DNA of 9,182 bases from NCBI GenBank assembly GCA_026395095.1, contig JAPLZI010000037.1, positions 7,129 to 16,310 on the forward strand. The letters are read 5' to 3'. Shown here in pieces: positions 1-5,487 of this stretch. Under the pieces are notes generated by a model. It was not told the origin of the DNA, made no database searches, and was given only the letters and a program-made list of their open reading frames with translations. The stretch comes from Candidatus Tayloriibacteriota bacterium. GTDB taxonomy: Bacteria; Patescibacteriota; Minisyncoccia; Phycocordibacterales; PALSA-1337. How positions within the stretch are numbered: the stretch's first letter is position 1; each line of letters begins with the position of its first letter. Both the position numbers and the translations under genes were made by a program.

Positions 1-1
1 A

Positions 2-1027
2 ACAGGTACATGGACAGCCGCAAACTGTCCCACAGCCTGCGGCACAGCCGCTTCATCGATTTCATATACATGCACTGGAGGCAACGGACAATGTTCTGGC
101 ACTGCTCCAACAGCCAAATCATGCTCAGCAACTGCCGCTTGCCCAACAGGTACATGGACAGCCGCAAACTGTCCCACAGCCTGCGGCACACCTGCTTCAT
201 CGATTTCATATACTTGCACTGGAGGCAACGGACAATGTTCTGGTACTGCTCCAGCGGCTGTATCATGTTCGGCAACTGTCGCTTGTTCGACAGGTTCTCC
301 TACAGATCCTCCCACAGGCTCATGGACAGCCGCAAACTGTCCCACAGCCTGCGGCACACCTGCTTCATCGATTTCATATACTTGCACGGGAGGCAACGGA
401 CAATGTTCTGGCACAGCTCCAGCGGCCGTATCATGCTCGGCAACTACTGATTGTCCCACTGGCTCATGGACAGCAGCAGAATGTCCCACAGCTTGTAGCA
501 CACCTGCTTCATCGATTTCATATACTTGCACTGGAGGCAACGGACAATGTTCTGGAACCGCTCCAATAGCCAAATCATGCTCGGCAACTACTGATTGTCC
601 CACCGGCTCATGGACAGTAACAGGCTGTCCCACAGCCTGCGGCACAGCTGCCTCATCTATTCCATATGCCTGTACTGGAGGCAACGGACAATGTTCTGGC
701 ACTGCTCCAGCGGATGAGTCATGTTCGGCAACTGCTGCGTGTGATGTCTACGGCTGTACTGATCCGGCTGCCACTAATTACCTTCCTGACGCAACCATAA
801 ATGTTGGCTGCACATACCCACCACCACAAGGATGTACTCTACTTGGGCCAGTTGTTTGGGGTGGTGGTTGTAGTGAAGGAGGTGCAGATCGAAGGACTGA
901 ATTTGCGAATGGCAGTAGTATAACTATTACGTCTACTACTAATTACACAGGGTCCCAAACTATTAGTTGCAATAATAATAATATGACAGTCACTGCTTCT
1001 ACATGTTATTTTGGAGTGCAAAATTAA
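2..1027 (+). CDS. Secreted Cys-rich TSP1-like repeat protein, 3' part
   Basis: The frame is open from base 2 to a TAA at 1025-1027 (341 residues). The start and any signal peptide lie before the window. Residues 2-249 are five tandem repeats, each with one Trp and six Cys. In the first unit Cys fall at unit positions 8, 12, 23, 30, 40 and 46, giving C-x3-C-G-x9-C-x6-C-x9-C-x5-C. The x3, x10 and x9 spacings match thrombospondin type 1 repeats (family knowledge), but the usual Arg ladder and second Trp are missing. Residues from about 247 form a different module with the motif GCTDPAATNY and a later Cys, known from surface proteins of Bacteroidetes and CPR bacteria. The last 60 residues are Gly/Ser/Thr/Asn-rich with WGGGC and two further Cys. 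It is probably an extracellular, disulfide-stabilised adhesin-like protein; function is inferred. Near-identical repeat DNA suggests recent expansion. Confidence 0.8.
   Translation, partial: TGTWTAANCPTACGTAASSISYTCTGGNGQCSGTAPTAKSCSATAACPTGTWTAANCPTACGTPASSISYTCTGGNGQCSGTAPAAVSCSATVACSTGSPTDPPTGSWTAANCPTACGTPASSISYTCTGGNGQCSGTAPAAVSCSATTDCPTGSWTAAECPTACSTPASSISYTCTGGNGQCSGTAPIAKSCSATTDCPTGSWTVTGCPTACGTAASSIPYACTGGNGQCSGTAPADESCSATAACDVYGCTDPAATNYLPDATINVGCTYPPPQGCTLLGPVVWGGGCSEGGADRRTEFANGSSITITSTTNYTGSQTISCNNNNMTVTASTCYFGVQN
5..748 (+). repeat. Five tandem 144-bp coding repeats
   Basis: Units begin at 5, 149, 317, 461 and 605. Spacing is 144 bp (48 codons), except unit 2, which is 168 bp because 24 bp (8 codons, about 293-316) are added before unit 3. 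All units keep the reading frame and share invariant blocks such as GGCAACGGACAATGTTCTGG. Units 2 and 3 are the most alike. The period equals one six-Cys protein domain, so this is domain duplication within a gene, not a non-coding repeat. Confidence 0.93.
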
Positions 1028-1035
1028 ATAAAAAT

Positions 1036-1061
1036 ACCGTGTAGCGGTTAAGCCACACGGT
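1036..1061 (-). terminator. Rho-independent terminator of the RAVGP-domain gene
   Basis: Perfect 7-bp arms ACCGTGT (1036-1042) and ACACGGT (1055-1061) enclose 12 nt. Read on the minus strand, the hairpin lies 28 nt past the stop at 1089 and runs into ATTTTTATTTAATTT, a good U-tract. On the plus strand the hairpin is followed by A-rich sequence, so it would serve the upstream plus-strand gene poorly. Confidence 0.7.
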
Positions 1062-1088
1062 AAGAAAAAACAGGTCAGGGAAATCCTC

Positions 1089-1994
1089 TCAGAAAGTTCT
1101 TGATACGAAGTATACTTCCACAAGCACGACTCCCGAACTTCCAACATTCGGATCGGCAGATTCGACGACGGTCGTGTATTCCGCTGTCCCTTTGCTGAAG
1201 CCGGTGTAACTGCTTTGGAACAAGAGGGCTGCGTCCTTGCTGCCCAATGGCAGTGGAAATGCTCCCCACCTCCCAAAGTAATAGTTGCTGAATGTTGGTT
1301 GCCAGTCGTCGTTCTTATGCTGAGTAAAATTAGTATCGTTAGTCAAACTAAATGTTAATTGTGGGTCCACTAGATAGTTCGTTATCCCGAACTGATTCAA
1401 ACCTGGTCCGACTGCTCTGATTAAGAAAGAGGCGAGACCATTCCCAGTAATGACGATTCCTGGGATCATTGCTCCTTCTCCCGGGAGAACCATGCCTCTC
1501 ACTGATAAGTTGTAGAGCCCGTTCGGTGAAGAGTTCAGGTCATAGACCTCGAAAAGTGCAATTCCTGGAATTTCGTCATCCGAAGTGATGACACCAGTAT
1601 AGGAGCCTGCGTCCAGAGTAATCAGGATCGCAGCATCCTTGCTGTCATCAGCGAGGGCAAAAGCTCCCATTTTTTTAGAAGCGGATTGTATTCCGGCGTC
1701 TGCGGCCCAGTCGTCATTTGATGCGATGACTTCCTGACCTTTGTAGAGGGTGAGGATCGGATCTGTGCAACAATTCACAACACCGAACATCTGTAGGCTG
1801 GGTCCGACGGCGCGAATGAGCATCTGGTGTCCGTCTTCCAATACCGTGAATCCACCGATGAAACAGTTCTCGCCTTTGCAGACAGTTCCGCGGCAGGACA
1901 TGTTCAACAGTTTTACCTCGGCAGAAGCAGTGGCTGTAAATGATATTGCGGCTACCGCAACTAAGAAAAACCTGACAAAACTTTGGGTTTTCAT
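1089..1994 (-). CDS. Exported protein with two RAVGPxL/NDDW beta-domains
   Basis: This 301-residue protein starts with a Sec signal peptide (basic MKTQSFVR, hydrophobic 9-20, likely cleavage after ATASA at about 25). The rest is two copies of one domain, about 29-152 and 160-296. Each has RAVGP (61-65, 193-197), NDDW (93-96, 228-231), GAF followed by SKDAA (110-122, 244-256) and a closing LxEVY strand (147-151, 291-295). Such domains are common in secreted proteins of Verrucomicrobia, Planctomycetes and Acidobacteria (family knowledge); I know of no assigned activity. Copy 1 carries four or five Cys and copy 2 has none. The start is fixed by AGGAGG ending 4 nt before the ATG. Two promoters lie upstream and a hairpin downstream, so it is a single-gene unit. 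The strong SD sets it apart from its neighbours and may reflect high expression or transfer. Confidence 0.9.
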   Translation of the reverse strand: MKTQSFVRFFLVAVAAISFTATASAEVKLLNMSCRGTVCKGENCFIGGFTVLEDGHQMLIRAVGPSLQMFGVVNCCTDPILTLYKGQEVIASNDDWAADAGIQSASKKMGAFALADDSKDAAILITLDAGSYTGVITSDDEIPGIALFEVYDLNSSPNGLYNLSVRGMVLPGEGAMIPGIVITGNGLASFLIRAVGPGLNQFGITNYLVDPQLTFSLTNDTNFTQHKNDDWQPTFSNYYFGRWGAFPLPLGSKDAALLFQSSYTGFSKGTAEYTTVVESADPNVGSSGVVLVEVYFVSRTF

Positions 1995-1998
1995 GAGA

Positions 1999-2004
1999 CC
2001 TCCT
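1999..2004 (-). promoter_or_regulatory. Strong Shine-Dalgarno AGGAGG
   Basis: On the minus strand AGGAGG is followed by TCTC and the ATG at 1994. It is a full consensus site with a short 4-nt spacer. No other gene in the window has one, so it both sets this start and makes the gene unusual. Confidence 0.8.
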
Positions 2005-2029
2005 GTGGGTGGGTTTGGGGATTTGAGAA

Positions 2030-2057
2030 ATATTAACTCCCTGACCTTTTATGTCAA
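2030..2057 (-). promoter_or_regulatory. Proximal sigma70-type promoter of the RAVGP-domain gene
   Basis: On the minus strand TTGACA (2057-2052), a 16-bp spacer and TAATAT (2035-2030). Transcription would start near 2023, leaving a leader of roughly 30 nt that contains the SD. Confidence 0.65.
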
Positions 2058-2077
2058 AGAGCCAATATGTTGAACTA

Positions 2078-2105
2078 ATAATACAATTTACAGCCAATTT
2101 GTCAA
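2078..2105 (-). promoter_or_regulatory. Distal sigma70-type promoter of the RAVGP-domain gene
   Basis: On the minus strand TTGACA (2105-2100), a 16-bp spacer and TATTAT (2083-2078). It sits 48 bp upstream of the proximal promoter with the same architecture, and just 25 bp after the stop of the S74 gene. Confidence 0.65.
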
Positions 2106-2129
2106 GATTGTATGGTGATATCTTGAGTC

Positions 2130-2726
2130 CTATTTTAACCTTGCTTCTAGCGTTAAAATCCGCGCCCTCAGTTCTTCTATCTGTTTTTGTTGAGCCTTCA
2201 CCGCTTCGATAAGCGGGGCAACTAGATTTCCTTCTTGAACTGACTTGATTCCCTTGGAATCGGTATTCACAAACTCGGGGTAGACCTTTTCGACTTCTTG
2301 GGCGATCAAACCGATAGACTTTGCGTTATTTGATTTCCAGTTGAATGAAACGCCGCGGAGCTTGAGAATTTTCGAAAGCGCGTCCGGCAGAGTTACAACA
2401 TTCTTTTTCAGAGTTGCGTCCGAAATGTATAGGAAAATATTAGAAAGAACGGCTGATCCGTCACCGGCGTCGCCAACCTGTAGGGCACTCTGAGGAGAAA
2501 GTGTGCCAATGCCGACATTGCCGCTTATGAGGGCGCCACCGTCAACACCGAGTACTCCGACTTGGAGTTCACCAGTCTTGTGTTGGTAGGTTCCACCGAC
2601 GTTAAGCGGTGCGGTGACATTACCATTTGGTGGGCTGGATGGGGCTGCTGTCCAAGCAAAAGCGACGAGCGGTCCGATCGCTATCGCCGCGGCTATAAGG
2701 AGCGTTTGAGTTGTCTTGTTTTGCAT
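2130..2726 (-). CDS. Exported fibre-like protein with Peptidase_S74 auto-processing domain
   Basis: 198 residues. A signal peptide (hydrophobic 8-22) ends before AWTAAPSSPPNGNV, the mature N-terminus shared with the proteins at 3497 and 4758. A fibre-type motif GNVGIGTLSPQSALQV follows (69-84). From about 101 comes an intramolecular chaperone/Peptidase_S74 domain: SDATLKKN (102-109) carries the expected Ser102-Lys107 dyad, and IGLIAQEVEKVYPEFV (138-153) is the family hallmark. The C-terminus (174-198) is heptad-rich coiled coil. In phage tail spikes this domain drives trimer assembly and then cuts itself off just before the Ser; here cleavage would fall between Ile101 and Ser102. The stalk is very short for such a protein. 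It starts 13 bp after the stop of the small TM gene and has no SD, so it is probably co-transcribed with it. Confidence 0.9.
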   Translation of the reverse strand: MQNKTTQTLLIAAAIAIGPLVAFAWTAAPSSPPNGNVTAPLNVGGTYQHKTGELQVGVLGVDGGALISGNVGIGTLSPQSALQVGDAGDGSAVLSNIFLYISDATLKKNVVTLPDALSKILKLRGVSFNWKSNNAKSIGLIAQEVEKVYPEFVNTDSKGIKSVQEGNLVAPLIEAVKAQQKQIEELRARILTLEARLK

Positions 2727-2739
2727 ATTTTTTGTTATG

Positions 2740-3039
2740 TTATTTAGCTTTTAATTTACTTAAATTTGATTCATTTATAGGTGACGTGGTCTGTGTTGGT
2801 TTTAATGCTTTGAGAAGTGTTTCGGCCTTAGAGGGGGATGCTTTCATTAATTCCGAGCTTGTAGCTGTCGCTGAAAGGGCTTTTAAATTATTCTGTATTT
2901 GTTCTGGACTCGGCTGTTTCGCGAAGTTCGGACTGCTCGATTTGTGTTGTGCTGATAAATAATAGATAACGAAAACTATAACAGCAATAACTACCACGGT
3001 TATTAGCGCGTATGTCGTCTTTTTGCTTGGGTTATCCAT
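2740..3039 (-). CDS. Small single-TM protein, unknown function
   Basis: 99 residues. A short cytoplasmic N-terminus MDNPSKKTTY leads to one TM helix (about 11-28, rich in V and I), then a Ser/Thr/Lys-rich tail of about 70 residues with repeated LK-x-L patterns (KALSATATS, LLKALKP). I do not recognise a family. It is first in a two-gene operon with the S74 protein. The divergently encoded protein at 3184 has a similar beginning (MD-x-P...KTT, then TM) and similar tail patterns, suggesting paralogy. A consensus TATAAT lies 6 nt before the ATG, so the mRNA is probably leaderless. It may help export or anchor the neighbouring fibre protein; that is inference from position only. Confidence 0.75.
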   Translation of the reverse strand: MDNPSKKTTYALITVVVIAVIVFVIYYLSAQHKSSSPNFAKQPSPEQIQNNLKALSATATSSELMKASPSKAETLLKALKPTQTTSPINESNLSKLKAK

Positions 3040-3045
3040 GGGTAT

Positions 3046-3051
3046 ATTATA
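3046..3051 (-). promoter_or_regulatory. -10 box (TATAAT) giving a leaderless transcript
   Basis: Consensus TATAAT on the minus strand ends 6 nt before the ATG at 3039, so transcription should begin at or next to the start codon. The -35 region is weak (TCCTTT-like at 3074-3069). Confidence 0.6.
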
Positions 3052-3103
3052 GCTCTAATATCGAAAATAAAGGAAAAAGGATAAATTGTGGTGTGGATAA
3101 CCA

Positions 3104-3121
3104 GGGTATTTATCAATACCC
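3104..3121. promoter_or_regulatory. Perfect inverted repeat in a divergent promoter region
   Basis: GGGTATT-TATC-AATACCC is a 7-bp perfect inverted repeat. It overlaps a second pair, GATAA (3096-3100) and TTATC (3110-3114). It lies between the minus-strand promoter (3046-3074) and the plus-strand promoter (3144-3172), the classic place for a shared operator. No T-run follows, so it is not a terminator. Confidence 0.4.
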
Positions 3122-3143
3122 CGTCTCGATTATTTGCCAATTG

Positions 3144-3172
3144 TTGTGTTATTTTTTGTAATAAAGTAAAAT
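3144..3172 (+). promoter_or_regulatory. Promoter of the plus-strand surface-protein operon
   Basis: TTGTGT (3144-3149), a 17-bp spacer and TAAAAT (3167-3172). The -10 ends 11 nt before the ATG at 3184, giving a leader of only about 4-5 nt. An AGGTG at 3175-3179 could be a weak SD if transcription starts slightly earlier. Confidence 0.45.
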
Positions 3173-3183
3173 ACAGGTGTATT

Positions 3184-3456
3184 ATGGATGAACCTGAAAA
3201 TGTTAACAAAACAACTCGCCTGGTCTGGATATTTTTTATTCTCACTATCTTGGTTGCTGTAGGATATTATTTTTATTTCTATAAACCTGTAATAGAAACT
3301 GGTGATTTTGTTTATGTAAATAAGTCTTTTTCCAGAGCAGAAGTGACAGCGGCACTCAAAAAACTTACAGCATCAAGTACCAAGAGTATTATTCCACTAC
3401 AAGATGAGCAGGCCGCTCTAAAGAAGCTTTCAGAACCGGCCAAATCCACGAAATAG
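3184..3456 (+). CDS. Small single-TM protein, unknown function
   Basis: 90 residues from the ATG at 3184. An in-frame GTG at 3088 would add 32 residues, but these overlap the predicted promoter and do not look like protein. MDEPENVNKTTR precedes one TM helix (about 13-32, aromatic-rich YYFYFYK at its end), then a tail with VTAALKKLTASSTKS and QAALKKLSEPAKSTK. I know no named family. The layout matches the divergent protein at 3039-2740 and suggests a diverged paralog. It heads a plus-strand operon and is followed after 40 bp by the 406-residue AWTAAP protein, repeating the small-TM-then-fibre order of the minus strand. A role in surface display is inferred only from context. Confidence 0.75.
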   Translation: MDEPENVNKTTRLVWIFFILTILVAVGYYFYFYKPVIETGDFVYVNKSFSRAEVTAALKKLTASSTKSIIPLQDEQAALKKLSEPAKSTK

Positions 3457-3496
3457 TCAAAGCACATTTAAATAAAGAAAACCCAACAAGTAAATT

Positions 3497-3592
3497 ATGA
3501 ATAAAAAATACCTTCCGACTATTCTTGCGATCACAGTTCTGATTCTCGGACCGATATCTGCGTATGCATGGACGGCGGCTCCGGCCAGTCCG
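3497..3592 (+). repeat. 96-bp duplicated signal-peptide segment, copy A
   Basis: This segment matches 4758-4853 in 91 of 96 positions. The first 56 bp and last 24 bp are identical, and the five differences cluster at the end of the signal peptide. It points to recent duplication or gene conversion between adjacent genes whose downstream parts differ much more. Confidence 0.93.
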
Positions 3593-4717
3593 CCTAGTGG
3601 CAATGTTTCTGAACCGTTAAATGTCGGTCCAACATCTCAAACCAAACTCAAGGGCCTCATTTTGAATAGTGGAAATGCAGAATATGGGTTGCTTGTTCCT
3701 TATGGCAAGGTCGGAATAGGTTCACTCACACCTAGCGGATTGTTCGAGGTTTTTGGAAACGCTGTATCTCTGTTCAAAGTTTTAGTCGATGGCACAGTCG
3801 GTGTCGGCATAGCCACTCCACCTTCTCGTCTGTCAGTTGCCGGCGGTGTTCAGGTTGGAGATGATACTGCGCCTTGCACTGTGGCCAAGGCTGGCACCAT
3901 GAGATGGTCCAATTCTTCTGGAACATATCGACTAGAGGTGTGTGGCAGTGCGACTTCTGGTGGGGTTGTTACTCCTGGGTGGACCGTGGTAAGTGGTGGT
4001 ACTACTCCAGGAAACAATACGATTACTGGTTATACTGCTCGTCCGGGTGAAATGTATGGTGTGTGTAAGGCGACGCATCAAAATACGACAAGATTTGGCG
4101 GTGTTACTGATTCATGTAATCAGGCAAACGGATTAACCAGATGTGACAATACTACAGCTAGTAAGTGCGGATGTTACAGTGGATCAACTATCAATTCACT
4201 TTCTTCAGCTACTACATATTATCAAAATGGACAGCTTCAAATTACAGAAAATATATCTACTTGTGTTTGCGCTACGGTGGGAGGTTGTGTTTGGCCTCCG
4301 ACAAATATTACTTCACCAGCTTCTTGCCCGGCACAAGGAGGTTGTCCTCTAACAGTTAGTGGAGGGACATGCAACTCATCTCCAAATGCTACTTCCAATT
4401 TCTGTTCAAGTGAGAAAGTGACCTCGCTATGTATCAACGGTAATTGGAACAATCCGCCAGCCGCTTATCCAACCTGTACATCAGCACTCGCTCAAGCCTG
4501 TGCTTCGAGTTATTATACAGAATTGAATTTTCCAGAATCACAGACGCCATATTTCTGGTGTCAGACAAGTGGTAATGGTGGCACATGTGCTTCAGTACCG
4601 AGCGCATCCGAACCTTGTGGTTGCTCTTCAGGAACTAGAGAGGTAATCGGAGGTTCGTACACTGCTGGAACTGGAGGTACAAGTGCAATACAGAGTACCT
4701 CATATGGTTGTCGTTAG
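3497..4717 (+). CDS. Exported AWTAAP protein with Cys-rich C-terminal region
   Basis: 406 residues. Signal peptide (MNKKY, hydrophobic 8-20) with likely cleavage at AYA/W25. The AWTAAPASPPSGNV segment is followed by two fibre-type motifs (KVGIGSLTPSGLFEV 71-85, VGVGIATPPSRLSVAGGVQV 101-120) and a module with Cys127, GTMRW and LEVC149, also seen in the next gene. Residues 190-405 hold 20 Cys in spacings such as CGC, CVC, GGC and CxxxGGC, suggesting a disulfide-rich extracellular domain that I cannot name. There is no S74 domain. The start has no SD and lies 40 bp after the small TM gene, suggesting an operon. Likely a surface or pilus-like fibre or adhesin; specificity is unknown. Confidence 0.85.
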   Translation: MNKKYLPTILAITVLILGPISAYAWTAAPASPPSGNVSEPLNVGPTSQTKLKGLILNSGNAEYGLLVPYGKVGIGSLTPSGLFEVFGNAVSLFKVLVDGTVGVGIATPPSRLSVAGGVQVGDDTAPCTVAKAGTMRWSNSSGTYRLEVCGSATSGGVVTPGWTVVSGGTTPGNNTITGYTARPGEMYGVCKATHQNTTRFGGVTDSCNQANGLTRCDNTTASKCGCYSGSTINSLSSATTYYQNGQLQITENISTCVCATVGGCVWPPTNITSPASCPAQGGCPLTVSGGTCNSSPNATSNFCSSEKVTSLCINGNWNNPPAAYPTCTSALAQACASSYYTELNFPESQTPYFWCQTSGNGGTCASVPSASEPCGCSSGTREVIGGSYTAGTGGTSAIQSTSYGCR

Positions 4718-4757
4718 TAAACAATAACAGGTTTTACTTGAATTATCGAAAAAAATT

Positions 4758-4853
4758 ATGAATAAAAAATACCTTCCGACTATTCTTGCGATCACAGTTC
4801 TGATTCTCGGACCAATATCCGTGAATGCCTGGACGGCGGCTCCGGCCAGTCCG
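4758..4853 (+). repeat. 96-bp duplicated signal-peptide segment, copy B
   Basis: Direct-repeat partner of 3497-3592 with 5 mismatches. The repeats lie 1261 bp apart in the same orientation and frame, so recombination between them would delete one gene copy or fuse the two genes. Confidence 0.93.
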
Positions 4854-5252
4854 TCGGCTGGTAATGTCAGCGGTCCTCTGAATACTGGCGATATTGCACA
4901 GAGTAAAGTTGGTGGGCTTATATTGAACAATAACGGCAATAGTAGCGACGAGTATGGTTTGCGTGTTCCAAGCGGAAAGGTTGGAATCGGCAAAACTGTT
5001 CTTACGGATCTTTTTGAGATTTGGTACAAAACCACAACATCCGAATCATTTATTTTTACTGTAGATGGCACAACTGGTTATGTAGGTATTGGTACGCAAG
5101 ATCCTGCTTCTCGTTTGTCTGTAAACGGGGGAATCCAGCCAGGTTTTGATCCAGCGAATTGTGTTGCAGCCAAATCCGGCACTCTAAGGTGGAATGCGGG
5201 CACCGCAACCATTCAGGTCTGCAATGATGCTTCGACGTGGGTAAATATCTAA
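4758..5252 (+). CDS. Exported AWTAAP fibre-like protein, short paralog
   Basis: 164 residues, complete. The first 23 or so residues are nearly identical to the upstream 406-residue protein: the same signal peptide, cleavage at VNA/W25 and AWTAAPASPSAGNV. Then come GGLILNN, EYGLRVPSGKVGIGKT (66-80), YVGIGTQDPASRLSVNGG (108-125), and a terminal module with Cys135, GTLRWN and VCN (Cys155) ending in TWVNI. It is in effect the first 165 residues of its neighbour without the Cys-rich domain. Patescibacterial genomes often carry families of such short proteins (general knowledge). It lies 40 bp after the previous stop with no SD, probably in the same operon. The hairpin-forming element from 5306 may end the transcript. 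Confidence 0.85.
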   Translation: MNKKYLPTILAITVLILGPISVNAWTAAPASPSAGNVSGPLNTGDIAQSKVGGLILNNNGNSSDEYGLRVPSGKVGIGKTVLTDLFEIWYKTTTSESFIFTVDGTTGYVGIGTQDPASRLSVNGGIQPGFDPANCVAAKSGTLRWNAGTATIQVCNDASTWVNI

Positions 5253-5305
5253 TCAGAGTTTGAGGGAGTACAAAGGGGGTGGGAGGTATGTCGATCCTCG
5301 ATTAT

Positions 5306-5386
5306 TTTTTATTGACAGTGTGGATAATATATATGCTTATATATAAATTTCATCAGAAATTCCTGCCACTGTCTATAAAAATTTTT
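5306..5386 (+). terminator. Long-stem terminator-like hairpin after the AWTAAP operon
   Basis: TTTTTATTGACAGTG (5306-5320) pairs with CACTGTCTATAAAAA (5367-5381): 14 of 15 positions pair, with one T-T mismatch, and TTTTT follows at 5382-5386. The 46-nt loop is too long for a textbook terminator but contains its own hairpin, AATTTC-ATCA-GAAATT. It is the core of repeat copy 1. Confidence 0.45.
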
Positions 5387-5388
5387 GA
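5309..5388 (+). repeat. 80-bp palindromic element, copy 1 (upstream of groES)
   Basis: This segment aligns without gaps to the reverse complement of 7578-7657: 62 of 80 positions match, and most differences are transitions. The best-kept parts are the arms (ACAGTGTGG near the start; CACTGTCTATAA and ATTTTTGA at the end) and the block around CTTAT. The element is itself an imperfect palindrome. The two copies face inward and enclose groES-groEL. Confidence 0.85.
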
Positions 5389-5452
5389 CGAATAGAGGAA
5401 TGATGGAGAAAGCCATATTTATTGGCAAAGAACACATCCTTCACATTCAAAA

Positions 5453-5481
5453 TTGACACGGATACTAAAATGACCTTTAAT
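5453..5481 (+). promoter_or_regulatory. groES promoter, leaderless type
   Basis: Consensus TTGACA (5453-5458), a 17-bp spacer and TTTAAT (5476-5481). The -10 ends 6 nt before the ATG at 5488, so transcription should start at that codon. The gap is the same as at the gene starting at 3039. No CIRCE/HrcA operator is seen. Confidence 0.65.
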
Positions 5482-5487
5482 AGATGT

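Noticed and set aside
10..450. Long open frame over the repeat array (frame 1)
   Set aside because: It is the out-of-frame shadow of a 144-bp repeat: because the period is divisible by three, every frame looks repetitive. The frame from base 2 gives the Trp/six-Cys domain pattern and continues without a stop to 1027.
5..748. CRISPR-like array
   Set aside because: The repeat unit is 144 bp, in frame, with no short-repeat/unique-spacer pattern.
3088..3183. GTG start giving a 122-aa version of the small TM protein
   Set aside because: The added 32 residues overlap the inverted repeat and the predicted promoter, while ATG 3184 gives a normal MDEPEN-TM start like its likely paralog.
5312..5342. 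TTGACA in repeat copy 1 as the groES promoter
   Set aside because: No good -10 lies at 16-18 bp (the best is CTTATA at 18), the hexamer is part of a conserved stem arm, and a better promoter lies at 5453-5481.
5400..5456. 18-codon leader ORF before groES (ATGATG after GAGG)
   Set aside because: It ends at 5456, inside the predicted groES -35 box and upstream of the transcript start. There are no attenuator-like codon runs and no supporting evidence.
5422..5487. TTG (5422) or ATG (5470) start for groES
   Set aside because: Both lie within or upstream of TTGACA-17-TTTAAT (5453-5481), which places the transcript start at ATG 5488.
5389..5487. CIRCE/HrcA operator upstream of groES
   Set aside because: Searched for TTAGCACTC-N9-GAGTGCTAA and close variants; none is present.
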